From positions 218,234,081 through 218,298,080 of the forward strand of contig NC_050100.1 in the NCBI RefSeq assembly GCF_902167145.1: a stretch of DNA of 64,000 nt, in the 5' to 3' direction. The notes under the pieces were generated by a model. That model was not told the origin of the DNA, did not search any database, and worked only from the letters and a program-made list of their open reading frames with translations. Each line of letters begins with the position of its first letter. The first letter of the stretch is position 1. The DNA comes from Zea mays (lineage: Eukaryota; Streptophyta; Magnoliopsida; Poales; Poaceae). Both the position numbers and the translations under genes were made by a program. Positions 1 to 11,680 of this stretch are shown one piece after another.

Positions 1-405
1 TACGACGAGCAGTCGGCTGTTGATGGCGTGTCTGTCAGAGTGTTCCAGCCGAGCCACGAGGAGTACCAGAGGTCGAGGAACAAGGGGCACAACATGAAGG
101 CGCTTGCTGAGATCTACCTATTGAGCATGACCGACGTGCTGATCACCAGTGGCTTTTCCACGTTCGGGTACGCTGCTCAGGGGCTCGCCGGCCTGAAGCC
201 GTGGATCATGCTTAAGTCGGAGAACCACGTGACGCCAGACCCACCGTGCGTCCGCGCCATGTCCATCGAGCCGTGCTTCCATCAAGCTCCCTTCTACGAC
301 TGCAAGGCGAGGAAGGACACCGATTTGGGCAAGGTAGTGCCTTACGTGAGGCACTGCGAGGACGTGAGCTGGGGGCTCAAGATTGTAGATCAAACTCATT
401 TGTAG
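1..405 (+). CDS. Xyloglucan-type fucosyltransferase (GT37), 3' end only
   Basis: Partial gene, cut by the window start; only the last 134 codons and the TAG stop are present, open from base 1. The product would be a Golgi fucosyltransferase adding L-fucose to cell-wall polysaccharide or glycoprotein. The visible part carries the conserved C-terminal blocks of family GT37: a Ser-Thr-Phe-Gly-Tyr block followed by AQGL, the MSIEPCFH block, FYDCKAR and a final VRHCED-SWGLK block. The same blocks occur in the same order in the complete gene 1.5 kb downstream, so the two are tandem paralogues on the same strand. Seen: the homology to the neighbour. Known: these motifs in plant FUTs. Inferred: enzyme activity. 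The acceptor sugar cannot be told from this fragment. Confidence 0.85.
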   Translation, partial: YDEQSAVDGVSVRVFQPSHEEYQRSRNKGHNMKALAEIYLLSMTDVLITSGFSTFGYAAQGLAGLKPWIMLKSENHVTPDPPCVRAMSIEPCFHQAPFYDCKARKDTDLGKVVPYVRHCEDVSWGLKIVDQTHL

Positions 406-1316
406 TGTAGCTGTAATCTGGTCAGGACTCACGGCAGACTTGCTTGCTAACTAGGGCAGAACTATTGTTATTCTTATTCTTAATCTGCGAAACACAAAGG
501 AACCATACAAAATGTATTCTTTCCCTCCTGTATTTGATCCAAGTGTAGATAGTTGATAGACAGATCCATTAATCTGTTCATCCTCTGATGTCAAAAGGAA
601 GAGAAACATGTTTACTATATATCATCGCTCATTTGGCCGATTCGTTGACATGCATTGCTGCATGGCTGCCGAGGTGAGTTCCATGCTGCTGTGCTTTATT
701 TCTCGTGGCAGTAGGCAATACAGCTGCATAAGGATTTGGGGGCTACACAAAAGCTTCGGCAGATCACAATGCCAGTGCTTGTGTTGTGAGAGATGTCCGC
801 CATTGCATAGTTGCGTAGGGCCGTAGAGATGTGCTTATTACACAAAAATGATATACTACAATAGAAATTAATGATTTGTAAAAACAATAATATACTTACA
901 ATAGTCGATGGTACAATAACATTGCCTAGAGCCATTTTAAAATTTAGGCACAAAAAATATAGGAAAGTGATAAAAAAGTCTATCTCTAAAAAGCGGATCC
1001 AAATAGACAATGCGCCCCAAAGCTGCCATGAAGCACGCGATTCGCAGTCAAATACGCCCTAAAGCGGAAGAGTAAAGCTCTATTTAATCCTATTTAGATC
1101 ACTTTAGCTTTATTTAAAAGGTCTAAAGTATTATCTCAAGTCTAAACTACTTCGCAAAACTTTAGGTCACGACAAAGTAAACTAAAATAGTGTAAAGCTT
1201 TTACTCATCTAGAGAATCCAAACATCCGGTTGGCCAGCAGACAGCTCAAAAGTGCTCTACGGCTCTAACTAGCACGATCGCGCCCAGCGAAGCCAGGAAC
1301 CCCGCGTCGGATCCAA
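406..1316. other. Intergenic, 3' flank of first fucosyltransferase
   Basis: AT-rich sequence with no supported gene. It holds the 3' UTR of the upstream gene. Short ORFs here have no recognisable domain. Confidence 0.6.
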
Positions 1317-1507
1317 GGTGCCGTTTGGTTCACGAAATGTAACGTAAATGGTAATGATAATGATTTACACTCGAATACCGGCGGTAACAAATTTGAATAA
1401 GGTGTTATGTATTTATAGTGTTGTTCCATTACGGTTGGACTTAAACAAAGATGATTTAACGTTATCGGTTACCCATTGCGTTACCAATATGTGAACCAAA
1501 CGACACC
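1317..1507. mobile_element. MITE of about 191 bp (Tourist/PIF-Harbinger-like)
   Basis: The ends form long imperfect terminal inverted repeats. The left end begins GGTGCCGTTTGGTTCAC and the right end, read in reverse complement, begins GGTGTCGTTTGGTTCAC; similarity continues for about 45 bp inward. It has no coding capacity. The target duplication is unclear. It lies about 400 bp upstream of the start codon of the following fucosyltransferase gene, within its likely promoter. The superfamily assignment is inferred from the TIR style. Confidence 0.75.
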
Positions 1508-1901
1508 AATGTCCTCACGGCACCGACGACAAGACTGCGCAACAGGCGAAACCCCCACGTCCGATGTCCTCACGCCGAGGTGCTCCAGTACCACCGACAA
1601 CGTCGTGCCGAGGACGCCCCCACTCGCCACCGTGCCGTCACGTCGCCACTATAGTTATAGGGAGCCCCACCGTTTTTTCACCTGAAACGCATCGAAAACC
1701 CCTGTGCCACTCGTCCCCCATCACGTGCTCGGCCTCGTAAACGTCCTCTATTTCAGTCGCGCGGGCCCGTCGGCCGTATCCGAACCGAACTAATCTATCG
1801 TGGCGTGGCACGACGCTCACGTCGCGAACGCGACCGCGGGCACCTGCGGAAGGGCAGGGAGAACTGAAGAACCCTGCGGCTCGGCTCCGCCGTCACGCCA
1901 C

Positions 1902-4900
1902 ATGGACATCAAGGAGCGGATCCGCCGCTCGCCGCCGTCGTCGCCGCAGGCTGTGGGGGAGGCGGCGGCGTCCGCGCCCGGACACCCGCGCGGGAGGAAG
2001 GCCCGGGTCGCGGTGCTTCCCCTGTCAGTCGCCTGCGGGGTCACGCTGTTGTTGCTCGCGGGCGTCTCCGCCGCGAGGAGGGGTGCCCAATTCTCCGGCG
2101 CGGATCCTACCACTCTCTCCGGCAACGACGATCGTGGCGGCTTTGAACAGGCCGGGCCGCGCGATGGTACGTAAACTACATGCGCGAGGTCCTCGGTTGG
2201 ACAGTTTCCGTTTGGACTTTGATTGTTTGGCACCGCCATCTGATCGCATTTCTGAAATTCTCCGAGTGCGTTGTGCGGGTGTCGATGTGACGTCTTGTCT
2301 AGGAGTTAGTACATCCTTTGAAGAACTTACCGGTCATTTGTTTCCCCTGCAAGTACAACTACATGTGTTGTTTTTTTCCTACATGGTAGGCCAGTCACAA
2401 TTTAGCTTTTAGTGAGTGATGCGAAGTGGATATCGATCTCTGTGGAGGGATAGTAACTGTCACTGAAAATGTTTGTGACTTCTCACGGTAGAACTTTTAG
2501 ACGCAGTGGTCTTTGGCTGACGGTTGCAATACGATCTCACCACTCGCTGCAAGTGATGTTTTGGACATTTGATTTGCACTAGGTATTCTTAGGCCAACTC
2601 CAGCAAACCGTGCAAACGGACAAGCAAAAAACTGTTTTATATTACCGATTGAAATTTGAAATATGAAGTGAAATACAAAGTGAAATAGGTAGTCTGCTAG
2701 ATATAGCATTAGAACGAATCTCCCCACAAGCATTATATAGAATATTTTATGTATATTATACCTAGTATTCTTCTTCTATCGAAAAAACCTTTTACAATAG
2801 AATCGTCATAAAAATAATAATTGTATTATAAAAACTAGACTACTGCCTCTAATTTTTACACATGAATGGGTTTAGGACTGACACATCATATTAATAAGAG
2901 TGTATCTTGACTTAGACCTATCTTCGGTCTAAATTAAATCAACATAAGTGAAATGTAGTTCTTTTCGTTCTGCAAGAGTTTACTATGAAACTTTATACAT
3001 TTCAAATTTTATAGAATGATTTTTTGGAGGTCATTATCCTGATTACGCCAAACATTGAATAACTTGGATATTTACCTTATCAACTAGCAAACTCTTGGAA
3101 AATATTTATTCAAAATATTTTGAATAAACATCCAAAAATGTTTATTAAAAAATGTACAATTTCAAGTCATGCTTAAACAACCTTAAGTGATAAAACAAAT
3201 CATAACAAAATAAATGATAATTCACATTTTTTCTGAATAAGACGATTAATCAAAGTTTTCAAAAAAGTCAACGGCGTCATATATTTAAGAATGGAGGTAG
3301 TATCACCTGGTACTTTTTTTTGTAGGTGGTACACTGTTTAGCATCTCTGTGATAAAATATTATGTTACGCTTTGCTATTTATGCTGTGAAAAGGGTTTCA
3401 TTTAAATTTTGCCATTATGCTGTTCATGGAAGCATAGTTTGTTTTTGTTTTTTTGAACTGATAATTGAAGTTAACAATTCACTGTTGCCTCACTTTTCTT
3501 TCTATTTCTTTTCTGAGAATATCCACGACCTCACATATGTATACGTCATGAATGTAACATAATGGAAGAACGAAAAGTACCATTTGTCTTGCACAGAATG
3601 AAGTCAAATTATTCCATTTCCATCTGAACTCTGATATAAAACTATTCACCTTCTGTGTTCCAGGAGAGCATGCAACTACGGTGTCTTCCAAAGTTCAAAG
3701 GGACAAACTAATTGGTGGCTTGTTAGCTCCTGGTTTTGATGAACAGTCATGTCTAAGTAGATACCAATCAGCATTGTATCGTAAAGAGTCGCCCCATTTA
3801 GTATCAACCTACCTTTTGGAAAGACTGAGAGAACATGAGGTTCTCCAGAAGAAATGTGGCCCATATACAGACTCATACAAGAAAGCTATTGAGCAACTGA
3901 ATTCTGGTCAGGATATAATGGTTGGAGATTGCAACTATTTGGTGTGGGTATCTTATAGTGGTCTTGGTAACAGGATCTTGACTATTGCCTCAGCATTTCT
4001 CTATGCCATCCTTACAAACAGAGTTCTACTTGTAGATGGAGATAAAGGCACTGCAGATCTTTTCTGTGAACCATTCCCTGAAACTTCATGGGTATTACCG
4101 CCGGATTTCCCTATTACTAAATTTAAGAACTTCAGTATTGGCTCCCCTGAGAGTTACGGAAACATGGCGAAAACTGAAGCTATTCATTCTGATGGTTCTT
4201 TTAAGGGTCCTAAACCTGCCTTTCTATATCTTCACCTGGCTCATGACTATGATGATCATGATAAGCTTTTTTTCTGTGAACATAGTCAGCAACATCTCCA
4301 GAAGATCCCATGGCTGATCTTAAGATCCGATAATTACTTTGTACCTTCGCTTTTTCTGATCTCATCATACCAAGAGGAGCTCACGAGGCTGTTTCCGCAG
4401 AAAGATGTTGTCTTCCATCACTTGGGACGTTACTTGTTCCACCCTACCAATGCTGTGTGGGGCTTGATTACAAGGTACTATGATTCTTATCTTGCCAGAG
4501 CTGACGAGAAGTTAGGTATCCAGATCAGAGTCTTCGATACTGAAACCGGTCCATTTCAGCATGTCTTGGATCAGGTCCTTCATTGCACACTGAAGGAAAA
4601 ATTACTACCAGAGATCAACGCGCAACAGCCAATTATCTCGACAGGGAACATCAAGTCTAAAGTTGTTCTGATTACTTCTTTGAACTCAGGATACTACGAA
4701 AGGATCAGGAACATGTACTGGGAACATCCGACTGAGAATGGTGAGATGATTAGCTTCCATCAGCCAAGCCACGAGGAGCACCAGGATTCAGACAAGACAA
4801 TGCATAACATGAAAGCATGGGCAGAGATTTATCTGCTGAGCTTATCTGATGCTATGGTAACAAGTGCATGGTCAACTTTTGGATATGTAGCTCAGGGTCT

Positions 4901-5120
4901 GAGTGGTTCGAAGACGTGGCTTCTGTTCAAGCCTGAAAATCGCACTGCGCCTAATCCACCTTGCCGTCAGGTCATGTCTATAGAACCGTGCTTTCATGCT
5001 CCGCCTTTCTATGATTGCAAAACTAGGAAGGGAACTGACACAGGGAAGCTTGTTCCACATGTAAGACACTGTGAAGATATGAGCTGGGGGCTCAAGCTAG
5101 TTGATACAGGTGAGCTGTAG
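1902..5120 (+). CDS. Galactoside/xyloglucan fucosyltransferase (GT37), complete, two exons
   Basis: Predicted CDS 1902-2166 joined to 3664-5120, 573 aa, close to the usual length of plant FUT1-type enzymes. Exon 1 ends at G|GTACGT and exon 2 starts after TTCCAG; the phases (1+2) match exactly. Exon 1 encodes a short basic cytosolic tail and one hydrophobic segment (about residues 35-55), the type II Golgi anchor expected for this family. Exon 2 encodes the catalytic domain: a SGLGNR-ILTIAS block near residue 187, LGIQIRVF near 372, and the C-terminal STFGY-VAQGL, MSIEPCFH and VRHCED blocks. GDP-fucose is the known donor of the family. The acceptor (xyloglucan, arabinogalactan or other) is not decidable here. 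The 1.5-kb intron is AT-rich. A tandem paralogue lies upstream. Confidence 0.9.
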
Positions 5121-6312
5121 ATAACCAGATGCGGTGTTTTTTTTCCTTTGTATAATTCATATATGTACAGTAGAACCGAATGCTTTGTGCTGTGGATTTT
5201 TCAGGTACATAGGTTCAGGTTTGTATTTATATTGAAGGCAAGGTTTGAGCGACACAGTTAATACAAAATGGCATAGGGGTGTTTGTTTGGGATTATATAA
5301 TCTGGCTAGATTATAATTCCAAACAAACACGTATGCTGACTGTGGTCAGGTAAGTTTAGCGCAACTATAACGGTTCTGTCCGTACGAATTATATGTGTCT
5401 CTTATAACATGTGTTCACGCAATTATAGCATGCTTGAACTGGGCAAAAGTCGACCAAGAAAATAAAAAGTGAGCAAATATACTGAGGACTACGATCAATC
5501 GCCAAAGAACGATAAGCTGTACTAATTTCCTTCTCCCCCCCTGTCATTAGGAGCTATTAATACAGTTCGTCAGTTATTGAAGTTTTTACTCACTGTTCAT
5601 GACAAAAATTCGCAAGGAGCACATTCGGGTTAAGGGATAACTCTAGAGCATCGGACTAATCTATGAAACTATCTGTTGAAAACACGAAGGAAAGAAGATC
5701 AGTGTCAGACATGACAAGACGAAGTCTGATTGCTTTCAAAGCTACCTTCACGAAAGGAGGAATCAGAAGGGGATACTAGAGAAGAAAAGACATATATGGA
5801 ATGTCTCTACCATAAAAGACATAATTAAACATCTTCGCTTACATAGAGCTACTTGTATAATAGGATGTATATTCTTATAACTCCATATAAAAATTTACAT
5901 TGACATAGTCCTATAAATAGGTAAATAGTGCCAGCGCTACAGGGATCGACCATTGGTAACCTAGCACTTGTAGCATCTTCTCCGGACGGAGCTTCCATAA
6001 GTATAACGACACAAATCTTTGATATATTTCATTAATATGAATTGTTGTTTCAAAATGATCAGAGAGGAACTTTGTTGTCCATATGAATAAATGGAACTTA
6101 TTGATTGCACGAAGTACGCTTCATCTCACATCATAGCGTATCTGAGTTTGCTATAGATTACACTATCTCATTGAATTGATTGAACGCTTCCCTAACCTTC
6201 CTTCCCCTATTCGGTGGGGAGAAGGACGTAAATCAATAATCATGTTGTTCTGTTGTGTTCAAAAACATTGTGACCTTTTTGTGCCATAGCATCCGGGCAT
6301 TGGGACGAGTAC
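5121..6312. other. Intergenic between convergent fucosyltransferase and Lhca genes
   Basis: The two flanking genes converge here, so the region carries both 3' flanks. Apart from the micro-palindrome listed separately I see no gene; ORFs are short and featureless. Confidence 0.6.
5279..5330. mobile_element. Micro-MITE / 52-bp palindrome
   Basis: Two 19-bp arms, GTGTTTGTTTGGGATTATA and its near-perfect reverse complement (one mismatch), surround a 14-bp centre. The arm start resembles Tourist-like TIR ends (GTTTGTTTGG). It would be one of the smallest possible remnants of such an element. It lies about 160 bp after the fucosyltransferase stop codon. Confidence 0.6.
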
Positions 6313-7586
6313 TTAGGAAGAGGAGAATGTGTGAATGATATTTTTGTTGAACGGGTCCGAAAGGTGTGTCAAGAGATTGTCGATGGGGCCGGCATGAGTT
6401 ACGGATGCTTGCACCATGAAGCCAAGCATGGCTACCATTGCCAACCTCCCTGTGACGGTAAGAAATCACGCCATTAATTAGAAAACTTACTTATTGTAGG
6501 CTTTATTTTTCTCGCAAAATGTGCTGAGCGGAACATACCGTTCTTGATTTCTTTGAGCTTCTCGTCATGAGCATTCTCTATATCCTTTGCGAGTCCTAGT
6601 GGATTGAACAGTGGACCCCCGGGGTAGCTGTCCGAATTTAATAGAAGATGTAATGGGCGTTAGCTAAGGTTTGTCAGGTGAAATTTGTAGGGTATGCTTC
6701 AACGCTCACTTACCCTGGCTGTTGACCTGCGAGTGCAGCCTCTAACCCTATGAATGTCCCTTCCTCTGCTTGCGATCCTGGATTTTTGAAGTCCATGTAC
6801 CTCTTGGTTTCAGCGAACCTGTCATGATATATTGGAGTTGAATTTCCATGAAATCAAATCACAGGTCACAGTTGTTTAGGTTGAGGTTTACCCCATCAAG
6901 AAGAGCTGGACGAAGAAGAGCGCCGTGGTGTTCGCGAAGTCGAATTTCGCCGCGCCTGCTTCGAACCACACGGGGAGGTCGCTGTTCCCTGATACGCGGA
7001 GCAACTGCGAAGAGCCACGAAGCAAAGCAAGGGTTAGGTCAGCCTTCTTCTCTCCAGATCATTCATTAAAGCCCATGGTTAGCAGGGCGTAAAAACAGAA
7101 GAGGGACGTGGATGAGCAAGCTTACGTCAGTGAAAAGGATGCCGGCGACCCCTGCCATGGCGAACCGGCAGTGCACGAGCTCGGCCTGAACGTACCACTT
7201 CAAGGCTTCGGGCTCCTCGCCGAGGCCCAGAGGGTCGAAGCCGAAGTCACCTGGTAGTCTGCAATCAGAGACGCCACACTGTCAACTGACCAACACCATC
7301 ACCACATGCAGAAGTGATGACACCGGCAGATATCAGGGCGTCAGGTAACCGACGTGCCGTCGAGGTATGGGGGCGGGTCCAGTCCGGGCAACCAGGTCGC
7401 CCGCTGAGTGCCGGCGGCTCGGACGGCGACAACCCGAGCTCTGGGTGACGGCCGCGCGTGGTGGTGGTGTGCAGGCGTGGAAAGCGTGCGTCTGCAGCTC
7501 CAGCCCGCGACCGGCCTTGGGGAGGCGGTACGGGTACGCAGGGCGCTTCCATGGCTGCTATTGGCGGCTGTTACAGTGGACGCCAT
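6313..7586 (-). CDS. LHCA5: Photosystem I chlorophyll a/b-binding protein, Lhca5 type, six exons
   Basis: Six exons on the minus strand: 7586-7354, 7258-7126, 7004-6892, 6818-6714, 6627-6539, 6449-6313; 269 aa. All junctions are GT-AG and all phases agree. Residues 1 to about 55 are Ser/Ala/Arg-rich, a chloroplast transit peptide. Then come the LHC entry block [14 protein letters not shown], the [13 protein letters not shown] motif, helix B with chlorophyll-binding E104-x-x-H107-x-R109, and helix A with E221-x-x-N224-x-R226. Asn rather than His in helix A is the ligand linked to red-shifted chlorophylls in some Lhca proteins. The PPPYLDGT entry and the [13 protein letters not shown] tail fit Lhca5 better than Lhca2 or Lhca6. 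That assignment is from memory of the families, so subtype confidence is lower than family confidence. Known role of Lhca5: a linker between PSI and the NDH complex. Confidence 0.9.
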
Positions 7587-7767
7587 GGCTGCCGGAGATG
7601 TTTGCTTGCCGGGCAAACTACAGTCGGGGATGGGTGTTCCGTGCTTGCTCTTGTCTTTTGAGCGTGCTGGGGCAGGAAGCTCTCTCGGTTCTGGATATGG
7701 AATTAGAGGCGTTCGTTCCTTCATTCAAAAAGCTGACTGGCGGAAAAGCGCAAAAGTGTGGCTCTAC

Positions 7768-7774
7768 GATAAGG
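7768..7774. promoter_or_regulatory. Possible I-box (GATAAGG) upstream of the Lhca gene
   Basis: GATAAGG lies about 180 bp upstream of the Lhca start codon. I-boxes of this type are common in light-regulated promoters of antenna genes and work in either orientation. A seven-base match alone is weak evidence. Confidence 0.3.
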
Positions 7775-7939
7775 TGAGGACTAAGGAGAACTTGGGCCAC
7801 ATGGGCCTGCACGAGCGCAGCTACTGCCTACCGGTTGGTGGCATTTCTTTTGTAGGCTGAGACGGGAAACAACACATGGGCCTCTACTTCTTGCTAGAGA
7901 AAATTGAAATTCATAGCATACATAACAATGAGCTAACTA

Positions 7940-8490
7940 CAAGCTAGAAACCATATGTAGTACCCTAGTAGCATCTTTAGTTAAAATTTCTGAAATTATC
8001 AAAAAGAATGATTCTAACTCTTGCAATCAAGTCCAAGTTAAAAATATTGTTATAGAAACATGTTTGGATGAGATTGCATTAGAAAATGAATTGCTAAAGC
8101 ATGAAGCGGCTCCCCTTGGTAAGGCTTTGTATGATAAAAAAGGCAAAGCTAAACAAACTCAACCTCCCAAAATAACATCACTACGAGAGTAAACAAGCCT
8201 ATGGATAGTGAAACTGTGGTTTGCTGGCTATATCACAAGAAAGGTCACAAGTCTTACCAATGCAAGGTGAAGTTCGGGGAGAATCAAAAGAAAACGCCAA
8301 CAAGCAAAACCTCAAACACCTACATCAACAAGGTGGATAAAAGACCACTACACCATACATAATCAAGAAGAAGAAAATGGAAAGGTGGTAGCGATCAAGC
8401 TAACAAGCAAGCCAACAAGGGAAAGAGGGCCAAACGCATGTGGGTGCCAAAGAAGATTATCTCAACCATGAAAAACACAAAGAAGGTTTA
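7940..8490 (+). pseudogene. Degenerate Copia gag remnant
   Basis: Plus-strand translation gives a Lys/Glu-rich stretch, a damaged zinc knuckle, and a KRAKRMWVPKK-like block typical of grass Copia gag proteins. Stops and frame changes interrupt it throughout. In the knuckle at about 8222-8263 the second cysteine of the C-x2-C-x4-H-x4-C pattern is replaced by tyrosine. No LTR or pol can be assigned to it. It lies between the Lhca promoter and the nested retrotransposon block. Confidence 0.55.
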
Positions 8491-8973
8491 GGTCCCGAGA
8501 GGGAAGTGAAAAGTCTGAAGGACTTCAGGAAATTTGGAGACTTAGCAAATTGGGATGTATAACATTGGATGCATCACATAGGATCAAGAATATTGCCAAG
8601 TGGATTAGTGAACACTTTGGACCCAAATTCCCCACCCATGACTAAGGTAACTAGAATTTATTGTATTTTCTTGCTTTTAGATATGCGTATCTAATTTCAT
8701 TTGTTATCTAGCTTACCTTTCATGCCCAGTATTGTTTTTTGTACTCTTTTCAATTAATATGAGTTTTTCAACTAGTATTACTCATAGCATACATGCTAGG
8801 CATATCATATGGTTGGAATGCTCGTCTTCAATTCATACTTTTCGAGCAAAGCTACATGGTTTAAAATATGTAGTAAAGCACGACACATAGCTTAATTAAA
8901 ATTCCAAGATAGATGGCACTATTGCTTGTTTCTAAAGCTATATCTTTCAATTGGTGTCATTTTGAATTAAATG
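8491..8973. other. Intergenic / decayed retrotransposon sequence
   Basis: AT-rich, full of stops in all frames. Probably a continuation of the decayed gag-bearing element. No gene seen. Confidence 0.45.
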
Positions 8974-9616
8974 TGTAAAATTCGCCTAGAGGGGTGAATA
9001 GGCAAAACCTGAAAATTATAAACTTTGAACACGCACTATGCCCGGGGTTAGTGTTAGAAATAATTCGGAGTGCGGAAGATGGTTCTCCTTGCTATGAGTT
9101 ACTCAATCAATGCGGATAACCTTAGGAGCAAACTCAAATCAATATGAGAAAGGGAACTTTTAGAGAGAGAGAGAGAGAGGAAGGGAGGGGAAACAAATTG
9201 AGTGGAGATCAATCACAAATGAACACGACGATTTGTTTACCGAGGTTCAGTTCCAAAGAACCTAGTCCACGTTGAGGAGGCCAGAAAGGTCGGATCAATT
9301 CCAACCCTTTCCCTCTCTTAATCGGTCACTCAGACCGGTCGAGTGCTTTTTCTCAATCTCACGGTCACTAAGACCCCGCAAGGATCACCACACAATTGGG
9401 TGTCTCTTGCAAGCTTTGCAAAACACTTAGAGAGTTTAGAGAGAGATGAAGAAAGAACGATTAAGAGCCAAGCAACAAGAGCAATATGAAAAGACACAAA
9501 ATCACACACTCTCAAGTCACTAATCACTAATGATCATTGGTCACAATTATGAAACTTGGAGAGACTTGGAAGCTTGAATGTGTCTTTAGTTAAAGTGAAT
9601 GCTCTTGTATTGAATG
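8974..9616 (-). mobile_element. Relic LTR D, left part (split by element B)
   Basis: The start TGTAAAATTCGCCTAGAGG corresponds to the reverse complement of the Sirevirus-type LTR end seen in the other elements (compare 57010). The piece ends at GAATG (9612-9616), the target duplication of element B, and resumes after 27488. It includes a GA microsatellite near 9167-9181 and the 'accgaggttcagttcc' region shared with the other LTRs. No internal region is attached, so D may be a solo LTR or a truncated element. Confidence 0.65.
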
Positions 9617-10888
9617 TGAGAGCACCTAGAGGGGGGTGAATAGGTGATCCTGTAAAACTTAAACTTATAGCCACAAAAACTTGGTTAATTGTTAGCACAG
9701 TTGATGCCAAGTGGCTAGAGTGAAGATTTTGCACACAACGATAATCACAAGAAGTTCAACACAGAGAAGACACAGTGATTTATCCCGTGGTTCGGCCAAG
9801 TACAAAAACTTGCCTACTCCACGTTGTGGCGTCCCAACGGACGAGAGTTGCACTCAACTCCTCTCAAGTGATCCAATGATCAACTTGAATACCACAGTGT
9901 TATGCTTTTCTTCTCAATATCCCGTTTGCGAGGAATCTCCACAACTTTGGAGCCTCTCGCCCTTACACTTGAGATTCACAAAGAAATACAGAGTAAGGAG
10001 GGAACTAGCAACGCACACAAGACTCAAAATCAGAGCAACAACACGCACACAAGTCGCAACAAGAGCTCGCAACACAACTCAATGAGTTCACAACTCAACA
10101 AGAGCTCTAGATGCTATCACAATGAACCAAATGTGTGGAATCGATGTCTTGGTGCTTAGGAATGTTGTAGGAATGCTTGATGTTCTCCTCCATGCGCCTA
10201 GGGGTCCCTTTTATAGACCCAAGGCAGCTAGGAGCCGTTGAGAACAAATCTGGAAGGCCATCCCTGCCTTCTGTCGTCGGGTGCACCGGACAGTCCGGTG
10301 CACACCGGACACTGTCCGGTGCCCGATTTCTTTCCATAAACGGCGCAGCCGACCGTTGCTGACCGTTTCAGATCTGGGAGCCGTTGGCGCACCGGACAGT
10401 CCGGTGCACACCGGACAGTCCGGTGCCCCCTTCCGACCGTTGGCTCGGCCACGTGTCTCGCGCAGATCGCGCGGCCGACCGTTGGCCCGGCCGACTGTTG
10501 GCTCACCGGACAGTCCGGTGCACACCGGACAGTCCGGTGAATTTTAGCCGTACGCCGTCGGCAAAATTCCCGAGAGCGATGTCTTCGGGTCGAGGCAGCC
10601 TGGCGCACCGGACACTGTCCGGTGCACCACCGGACAGTCCGGTGCCCCAGACCGAAACAGCCTGTTGGCTGTACACAGCCAACATTCTCCTTTTCTCCTT
10701 TTCTCTGTTTCTAACACTTAGACAAATATATTAGTACACAAAACCAATGTACTAAGTCTTAGAAACATACCTTTACTTGTGATTTGCAACTTGTCCATCC
10801 ATGGGCATAGATTCACATTTAAGCACTTTGTGTTGGCACTCAATCACCAAAATACTTAGAAATGGCCCAAGGGCACATTTCCCTTTCA
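9617..10888 (-). repeat. 3' LTR of element B
   Basis: 1272 bp. A TATA motif (reverse complement of ttttata) lies near 10208-10215. It differs from the partner LTR by five substitutions and by gains and losses inside the palindrome array. It ends at the purine tract of the internal region (reverse complement of atctccccctttttgg). Confidence 0.92.
10284..10644. repeat. Palindrome array in LTR of element B
   Basis: Eight palindromes of the type CACCGGACAGTCCGGTG, two with ACTGT instead of AGT at the centre. Several are in pairs joined by CA. Each is self-complementary and CpG-containing. They sit upstream of the LTR TATA in U3, where such motifs are characteristic of Sireviruses. Confidence 0.9.
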
Positions 10889-11680
10889 ATCTCCCCCTTT
10901 TTGGTGATTTATGCCAACACAACATAAAGCAACTAGAACAAGTTCAAAATCACTTCAAATAAAACAAATTTGAGTTTTATTCAATTTTGGCATATATGGA
11001 TCATCTTTTTCCACCACTTGGTTTGTTTTTGCAAATCAAACTCAAATCTCTATCTCTAAGTCAAACACACAAGTTGAAGCATAAAGAGAGTCATCCCAAA
11101 AGAGATTGATCAAGGATTTCAAAAACTCCCCCTTTTTCCCATAATCAACACTTCTCCCCACAAGAAACCAACTTTTGATAAAAGAGACAATACAAGAGTT
11201 TTGACAAACCAAAACCAAAAGCTCTATTCTACTATTTTCAAAATTTCTCAAGTGGTAGCTGATCCATTTATTGCTTTGGCCTTTATTTTCTCCCCCTTTG
11301 GCATCAAGCACCAAAACGGGATCAATCTTGGCCCTTTAACCCCATTGCCTCACCAAAATCTTCAATTAAGATCAATTGGCAATAAGAGTTCATGAGATGG
11401 ACTTAGAATAAGTTACCCTCTCATCGGAGTGCAGTGGAAGTCTTTCATGGTCCAAGTCCACCTTTTCCCTTTCAATTTTCCTTCGAGACTAAATCAAACA
11501 ATCTCAAGCATATGGTTAGTCTCAAAGGGTCAAGTTGTAACACATCTCCCCCTAAACATGTGCATCACTTTGCAACGGACTTGTGAGGTCCAGGGAGTGT
11601 TTGTACAACTTGAGCACCATAATAAGCAACAAAATGCAGAATGAACATGATCAAAAGCATAAACACATGTATGCTACAAT
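10889..11680 (-). other. Non-coding 3' internal region of element B with multiple polypurine tracts
   Basis: About 790 bp between pol and the 3' LTR. Read on the minus strand, it repeats short purine tracts of the GGGGGAGA type at about 10891, 11126, 11155, 11290 and 11547. The one touching the LTR is the expected second-strand primer; the others are extra copies. No ORF of note. Confidence 0.75.

Noticed and set aside
2750..3302. Possible Stowaway-type MITE in the fucosyltransferase intron
   Set aside because: The right end (GTCAACGGCGTCATAT ... AATGGAGGTAGTA) looks like a Stowaway terminus, but I cannot find a convincing matching left end.
8943..8965. CTTTCAATTGGTGTCA resembling an LTR end plus primer site in front of relic D
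   Set aside because: Only a partial match with mismatches in the primer site and no LTR body to its left; may be a decayed trace but cannot be supported.
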